DNA of 7,664 bases from CALOCN01 sp942491735 (GTDB taxonomy: Bacteria; Eisenbacteria; RBG-16-71-46; JABDJR01), in NCBI GenBank assembly GCA_942491735.1, contig CALOCN010000007.1, forward strand, positions 1 to 7,664, in the 5' to 3' direction. The position numbers and the translations under genes are program-made. The notes under the pieces were generated by a model. That model was not told the origin of the DNA. It searched no databases and worked only from the letters and a program-made list of their open reading frames with translations. Of this stretch, positions 1 to 6,400 are shown in pieces (positions within the stretch are counted from its first letter, which is position 1; each line of letters begins with the position of its first letter).

Positions 1-72
1 GGCGGAGTAGTCCCCCTGGGGGGCCTCGCGGCACGTGTCCCGGGTCCCAAGGCGAGTTCATCCTACCTCGAA

Positions 73-83
73 CCGCTAAGCGG
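73..83. promoter_or_regulatory. Short palindrome, possible operator
   Basis: CCGCT-A-AGCGG is a perfect 5-bp inverted repeat around one central base in the leader upstream of the giant gene. It could bind a dimeric regulator. At this length in GC-rich DNA it could also be chance, and no second copy or promoter element anchors it. Confidence 0.15.
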
Positions 84-107
84 ATGTAGCTCCTTGATCG
101 CGCTATT

Positions 108-124
108 TGTCTGGGGGGTAGACA
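108..124. promoter_or_regulatory. Inverted repeat flanking a G-run, possible regulatory site
   Basis: TGTCT (108-112) and AGACA (120-124) are perfect reverse complements separated by GGGGGGT. In RNA this would be a weak hairpin with a G-rich loop; in DNA it could be an operator. It sits at the start of the less GC-rich part of the leader. The support is only the symmetry. Confidence 0.15.
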
Positions 125-267
125 CTTGGCGGGATGTTTGCCGAGATCACCGCCACTACCGGTTTCTTTCAATGTTCTTGTATCGCTCGCCCTCATCGTC
201 TATTAGTCGAAGAGATCTTCGCCAAGTGCCCCCCGCGAATCGTGGCCGCCGCAAGCCTCTCCTACCT

Positions 268-274
268 GGAGGAG
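268..274 (+). promoter_or_regulatory. Strong Shine-Dalgarno that decides the TTG start
   Basis: GGAGGAG is an almost ideal anti-16S complement three bases before TTG 278, a short but usable spacing. It is the only strong ribosome site near an in-frame start codon ahead of the signal peptide. CTCC at 259-262 can pair with GGAG at 268-271 across a five-base loop, so the site may be partly masked in the mRNA. Confidence 0.5.
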
Positions 275-277
275 TCC

Positions 278-400
278 TTGATCCCGGTTCTGTGTCCTCT
301 CGCCGCGTTCTCTCTTCGCCCTCGATGTCCTCGATCAGCGGTCCCCAAGGCGTTCCTGATCCTGGCATCGCTTTGCGCCGCCGGGCAGCCGGCTAGTGCC
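278..400 (+). other. N-terminal signal peptide of the giant protein
   Basis: Residues 1-41 contain a basic segment (R14, R16, R19, K24), a hydrophobic core AFLILASLCAAG (25-36) and a cleavage site ASA (39-41) followed by Gln-Asp, typical of signal peptidase I substrates. LASLC is not a good lipobox because Leu precedes the Cys, so a lipoprotein is unlikely. The n-region is long, which leaves some doubt about the exact start. The mature protein would begin at Gln42, directly ahead of the first propeller. Confidence 0.75.
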
Positions 401-3400
401 CAGGACTGGGTCGATGTGACGGTATCCCCCCTGGATGATGCGGGTCCCGCCGGCGGAGCGGCGTGGGGTGATTTCGATGACGACGGGGATCCCGACCTGT
501 ACGTGACCGGCACCGGGAAGCTGTTCGAGAATCTCGGTGGGGGCGTCTTCACCGACGTGACCGTAGCCGCGGGTGCTGCGGCCGGTGGTATCGCCGCGGC
601 CTGGGGGGATATCGACGGCGACGGGGATCTGGACCTCTTCGTGGCCGGGGACACCGGGTCCAATTCGCTGCTGGTGAACCAGGGCAACGGAACCTTCGTT
701 GCCGCCACCGGACCCTGGCAGGCGTTCGGGGGGTCCGGGGTATCCTTCGGTGACCTCGACAACGACGGGGATCTCGACTTCGCGCTTACGGAGACGTTCG
801 GCGAGAACCGCGTGTTCTTCAACGATGGTTCGGGGAACTTCACTCTGGTGGGTCTGGGAGCCAGTGACACGAACTTCCAATGTGTCCTGAGTGACCTGGA
901 CAACGACCGCGACCTGGATCTCTACGTGGTGGGGTTCACCAGCAACCGGCTGTACACGAATCAGGGGAACGGAACGTTTCTCGATCTGGCCTTTCCGCCC
1001 CTGAACGACAGCGGCGACGCTACCGGTGTCGCCACCGGGGATCTGGACAACGACGGCTACCCGGACATTCTCCTGTCCAACGGACCGTCCAGCGATCTCC
1101 TCTTCTCCAGCCTGGGTTACAGCATTGGCGGCGTGCCCCAGTTCAGCGGTGGGGGCGGGCTCTGGACCTCGTTCGGGATCTCCCTCGCCGATGCAAACAA
1201 CGACGGGATTCTGGATTCCTTCCACGGCAATGGCTCCGGGGGAAGCGCCCTGGTCCTTTCCGGCTCCGGAATCATCACCGGCCTGCCGCTCGGCGACACC
1301 AGCGTGAGCGGGTCGGCGTGGGCGGACTACGACGGAGACGGGGATCTCGACCTGTACGTGGTGCGTAACGATCTTCCCAACCGGCTCATCCGCAACGACA
1401 TCTCCAACTCGAACCACTGGGTTCAGATGGACCTGATCGGCCTGGGGTCGAACTCCGCCGCCATCGGAGCCCGGGTCGAAGTGACGGCCGGCGGGGTCAC
1501 CCGGATCCGCGAAGTCTCCGGGGGATCCGGTTTCGGATCCCAGAACGCGCTCACGGTGGCCTTCGGCCTGGGCGCCGCAACCGTCATCGACAACGCGACC
1601 ATCCACTGGCCCGGGGGGATCACCCAGGACCTGCTTCCCGTTCCAACCGTCGACTTCCGGACCACCGTGAATGAACCGCAGTTGGGGGAGGACGTGACCC
1701 AGCCCCCGTTGGACGAGGCGGAGGGTGGCTACGGCGTGTCCTGGGCGGACTACGACAACGACGGGGATCTGGATCTGTTCGCGGCAAGCGGCGGTGGAGC
1801 CAATTACCTGTTTCGCAACGAAGGCGCCGCCATGGGCTACCAGTTCGTGAAGATCACGCCCCACGCCATGGAGAACATCGGCGCGAGTGTAGGTGCGGTG
1901 TGGGGTGACGTGACCGGAGACGGTCTCCTGGATGTCTACATCACGAACTCCAGTCAGACGAACCGTCTCTTCCGCAACGAGGGGAACGGGTCCTTCGCCG
2001 ATGTCACCGGTACCGGGCCACTGGCCGGTTCCACCGAGGACGAAGCGGCGGTGTTCGGGGACATGGACAACGACGGGGACCTGGATGTCTACATCACGAC
2101 CCGTAGCGGAGGCGCCAACAAGCTCCTGCGCAACGACGGGGGAGCGACATTCTCCGACGTCACCCCTGTGCTTCTCTCGCGGAACGGGAAGTCCGGGACG
2201 GTGTCCCTTTTCGGGGATGTCGATAGGGACGGCGATCTGGATCTGTTGGTCCTGGAAAGCGCTGCCGCCCGTCTGTTCCGCAATCTGGGTGGGGGAGTCT
2301 TTTCCGACGCCAGTTCCACCGCGCTACAGGCTGGACCCACCAGTGGCTTCGCCGCGGCCTTCGGGGACATCGACAACGACGGTGACCTCGACCTGTTCGT
2401 TCCGGGTTCGCTTTTCAGGAACGATGGAACCGGTCGTTTCACCGACATAACCCACGGCACACTGGGGGGGGCCCAGGGTGGCGACGTGTCGTTCATCGAC
2501 ATCGACAATGACATGGACCTCGACCTGTCCGTTGGAGGCACGGGCGGCAGTGCCAAGCTGTTCTTGAATGACGGTGGAGGCATGTTTCAGGAGATCGTCG
2601 GGACGGCGTTCTCCGTGGCATCCGCCAGCGCAATCACCTGGGGGGACTATGACGCCGACGGGGATGTGGATGCCTATTGTGGGATCCTTGGACAGCCCAA
2701 TGCCCTCATCAGGAACACCCCCCCGGGCACCCCGCACTGGTTCCACGTGGCCTGCTCCGGCGGGCCGACCAACACGGCTGCCATCGGGGCGCGTGTCGAA
2801 CTCACCGCCGGCGGGATCCGGCAGATCCGGGAGGTTTCGGGCGGAACCGGCCACTCCCAGAACTCCCTGGTCCAGGAGTTCGGTCTGGGGTCGAACACGT
2901 CGGTGAGCGACATCCTCATCCGCTGGCCGAGCGGCCGGGTGCAATCGGTCCTTCCTCCGACTCCCGTCGATACGTTGTTTGCCGTGGCGGAACCTGTTCC
3001 TTTGTTCGCCGCCTCGGACTCGACCCTGGAGGATCGCGTTCTCCTCACCTGGAGCTCCATCGAGGGTTCGGACTTCTACCTGCGCATCGACCGCGACGGC
3101 ACGCCGATCGCGCTTCTGGGAAGCGACGCCACGTCCTACGCTGACACCGGGGCCGTGGTCGATACGAAGCATACCTATTGTCTCAAGCGCTTCAGCACCG
3201 CGGACAGCACCCAGACCCTGGAACTCTGCGACGAGGGCACACGCATCATTTTTCCACCGGACAACCTGACCGCGTCCGACCGCATCTTCGCCGACGGGGT
3301 CCGGCTGGTGTGGCAGGATCGTTCCGGGGTGGAGGTGGGCTACCGCATCTATCGGGACGCAGCGTTGCTGGATACGACCGGGGTCGATGCCGAGTCCTAC

Positions 3401-6400
3401 GACGACACCACCGCCGTTGCGCTGCAGCAGTACACCTACTGTGTCGAGGCCATGGACGCCGCCGGGAACCTGTCCAGGAAGGAGTGCGACACGGGCGAGC
3501 GCGCCCTCGTGGGAGCGCCCCCCGACGTGCGCGCCTCGGACGGCATCTACCTGGACCGGGTGGTGGTGCGCTGGGGAACCCCGGACGACGAGGACATCGA
3601 GGGGTATCAGGTGTTTCGCGAGGGGGCGCTGATCCAGGACCTCACCGATCCCAACGCCCGGGCCTATGCGGACCTGGACGGAGGCAGTCTGGGCACCGCT
3701 TGGCTCTACGAGGTGAAGGCCTACAAGGAGATGGGCTCCATGGCCCGCACCCCGCCGGGTTTGGCCTCCACCTCCGGGGTGGTCATGACCCTCGCGTTCT
3801 CCGATCCGGTGTCCGACATGGGCATCGGGGGACCCGCCACCCTGGCCCCGCCGGTCTCCGTCACCGCGACCGGGGATGCAACGGCGCTGGACGACCAAGT
3901 CGAGGTGTCCTGGGAGCGGGGGAGCGCCCTTGTCGACCGGTTCGCCATCAGCCGGGACGGCGCCATCCTGGACACCGTGGATGTGACCATCTTCGCCGAT
4001 CCGACCATCGCGCCGGGGCAAACCGCCAACTACTGCGTGGTAGCCCTGAGCGACAGCGGCGGCTACTCCGTCCAGGCCTGTGATCCGGGCGGGCGGGCCG
4101 AGATCGTCGCTCCGGGAAATGTCTCGGCCAGCGACGGCACCTTCGAGGATCGGGTGGAGGTCAGCTGGGAGAGTTCCTCCACCCGGGTGTCCCTGTTCAA
4201 GATCTACCGCGACGGACGGCTCGTCAAGACGGCCTCCGCGGCCAAGCGGAGCTGCCCGGACATGACGGTGGACAGCGGTGTCCCGCACGTCTACGCGGTG
4301 AGCGCGGTGACCCTGGACGGGGTGGAGTCCTCGCTGGACTTCCAGGCCCAGCTCCCGGCCGGCGCTTTCGACCAGGGCTCCAGAACGCTTCGCGCGCCGT
4401 CGTCGGTCCAGGCCAGCGACAACGAGTTCGAGGACAAGGTCCGGGTTTCCTGGGTGGACAACTCCCAGGTGGAAACCGCCTACATGGTGCGGCGGATCGA
4501 GGAGTTGGCTCCCTTCAACGGGACCCAGTTCGACACGGTGGTGGTGGCCGTGGTGGAGAAGAACCGGACCTTCGCAGACGACTTTGCCGCAGCGTCTCCC
4601 CGTCCCGGCGGTCTCGCGGTAGCGCTGGACGATGCCTACACGTATACCGTTCGGGCCGTGGACAGCCATGGCGAGTCCGCGGTCCGATCGGACGAGGGGA
4701 ACCGGGCGCTCAACCCGGTAAGCGACCTGAGCGTTTCCGACGGAACGGCGGAAACGGGAGTGGCCATCGAGTGGATGGACCGGTCCCGGCGGGAAGACGG
4801 GTATCGGGTGTTCCAGGACGGCGTCCCGATCGCGGATCTACCCAGGAATTCGACCACCTACTTCGCCCTCCAGTCCCCGGGTGACGGGGTGAGGACGTAT
4901 CACGTGGTCGCGGTGGATTCCCTGGACGGGGCCGAGATCGGGGTCTCGGACTCGACCGGGGTCTCGGAGTCGGGTTTCGCCACCATGCTGCCTCCCCACA
5001 ACGTCCGGGCCTCGGACTTCTACGAGGACAAGGTCGTGGTGACCTGGGTCGACCTCTCCAACCTGGAAACCGGCTACGAGGTCCGGCGCATTGACGACCT
5101 GGGGAGTTCGGTCCTCCTGGGCACCACGTCCCCGGACGAAGCCATCTGGATCGACGCCACGGCGACGCCGGGGGAGACCTATTCCTACTGCGTGAGGAGC
5201 ACCGGGGGCGTCGTGGGGGCCTCGGTCGATGCCTGTGATTCCGGAACCCGGGCCCTTCCTGCCGGGGCGGGAACGACCAGCGCGACACCGGACACCTTCA
5301 GCTACGGGGAGAGTTTCAACCCTCCCGATCAGTACGGCCAGTCGGTGGCCCTGATCCCCGACTTCAACGGGGATGGCTATGCGGACGTGGTGGTGGGAGC
5401 ACCGCTCTACGGGACTCCGGACCAGGGGCGTGCCTACGTCCTGTTCGGAAGCGCGGATGGACTGCCGGCAGGACCGGTGGTTCCCGACCTTCTCCTGGAG
5501 GAGACGGCCAGCAGCGGAGCCTATGGGGCTTCGGTGGCCAACGTGGGGGACGTCAACGGCGATGCCATTGACGACATACTGGTCGCCGATCCGGAGTTCA
5601 ACAGCGGACAGGGAAAGGTGTACCTGTACTTCGGCGGCACCGGAGCCGACAACGTGGCCGACGTCACGCTTGCCGGGGACACGGTGGGGGACCGGTTCGG
5701 GCACTCCATCCGGGCCGCAGGGGACGTCAACGGGGACGGGAGGAACGACATCCTGGTGGGTGCTCCGGAGTACCAGGGGGGGAGCGATGCGGGGGCGGTG
5801 TACGTCTGGTACGGGCGGGACACCTGGGCTCCCAACTACCAGGCCGGCGGGAGTCCGAGCGAGGACATCTCGATCAACGGCGTCGACATCAGCGGAGGTT
5901 TCGGCAACGAGTTCGGCTATGCGGCAAGCGGCATCGGGGATATCAACAATGACGGGATCGACGACTGGGCCATTGGCGCCCCCCTGAAGTCACCTCCCGG
6001 CAACAACCAGGCGGGCGCCGCGTACATCTTCCTGGGAAAGTCGACGCATGCTTCGGCCCTGGACAACACGATGATTGACATGACCATCTTGGGAGAGGTG
6101 TTTGCGGATCGCTTCGGCGCCGCCATTGCCGGCCTGGGGGACGTGAATGGGGATGGTATCGACGACTTCGCGGTGGGGGCTCCGCACCACGACAACGAGA
6201 CCGGCCGGACCTATGTCTTCTTCGGAAGTCCCACCTTCATCCCGATCCCCGACAACAACGTGTCCCTGCAGGCGCGCAAGGCGGACCTGATCCTCGACGG
6301 CAGCAGCTGGAACGACAAATTCGGTTTCTCCATTGCTTCCGCAGGGGACGTGAACCAGGATGGGGCCCCCGACTTCGTGGTGGGAGCCCCCTTCGACCAT

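Larger units (their letters stand above)
1..277. other. Upstream leader without a supportable gene
   Basis: No coding region is convincing here on either strand. In the frame of the giant gene, stops occur at 77-79, 95-97 and 119-121. The stretch from about 100 to 240 is visibly less GC-rich than the gene downstream, as expected of a promoter-bearing intergenic region. I cannot name a clean -35/-10 pair: TTGATC at 94-99 has no good -10 partner at 16-18 bases. The stretch 134-277 would become coding if translation began at ATG 134. No tRNA, rRNA or terminator with a T-tract was found. Confidence 0.6.

Noticed and set aside
11..25. C-run followed by G-run near the left edge as a terminator hairpin
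   Set aside because: The loop between the runs is too short for a stable hairpin and no T-tract follows.
67..74. CTCGAACC, resembling a tRNA T-loop on the minus strand
   Set aside because: The flanking bases do not form the T-stem, and no acceptor stem or anticodon arm is found at the right distances.
1..396. Plus-strand frame open from the left edge to a stop at 396, possible tail of an upstream gene
   Set aside because: It overlaps the signal peptide region of the giant gene in another frame, has an Arg/Ser-rich product without recognisable features, and crosses the less GC-rich leader. Coding use cannot be supported.
335..1864. Minus-strand open frame of 509 codons with recurring IPVVV-type segments
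   Set aside because: The recurring segments are the reverse complement of the calcium-loop codons on the plus strand, so the periodicity is a mirror of the real gene. There is no ribosome site or domain support.
470..2671. Regular short DNA repeats suggesting a CRISPR-like or intergenic repeat array
   Set aside because: The repeats are imperfect, in phase with codons, and encode calcium loops of propeller blades; they are coding repeats.
3178..4083. Plus-strand 301-codon open frame in a second frame
   Set aside because: It is a shifted reading of the Fn3 array, Gly/Arg-rich, and without family resemblance.
2324..4669. Minus-strand open frame of 781 codons
   Set aside because: It lies fully antisense to the propeller and Fn3 coding frame, which has clear domain matches. 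Its translation is low-complexity and matches no family I know; long antisense frames are common opposite GC-rich coding DNA.
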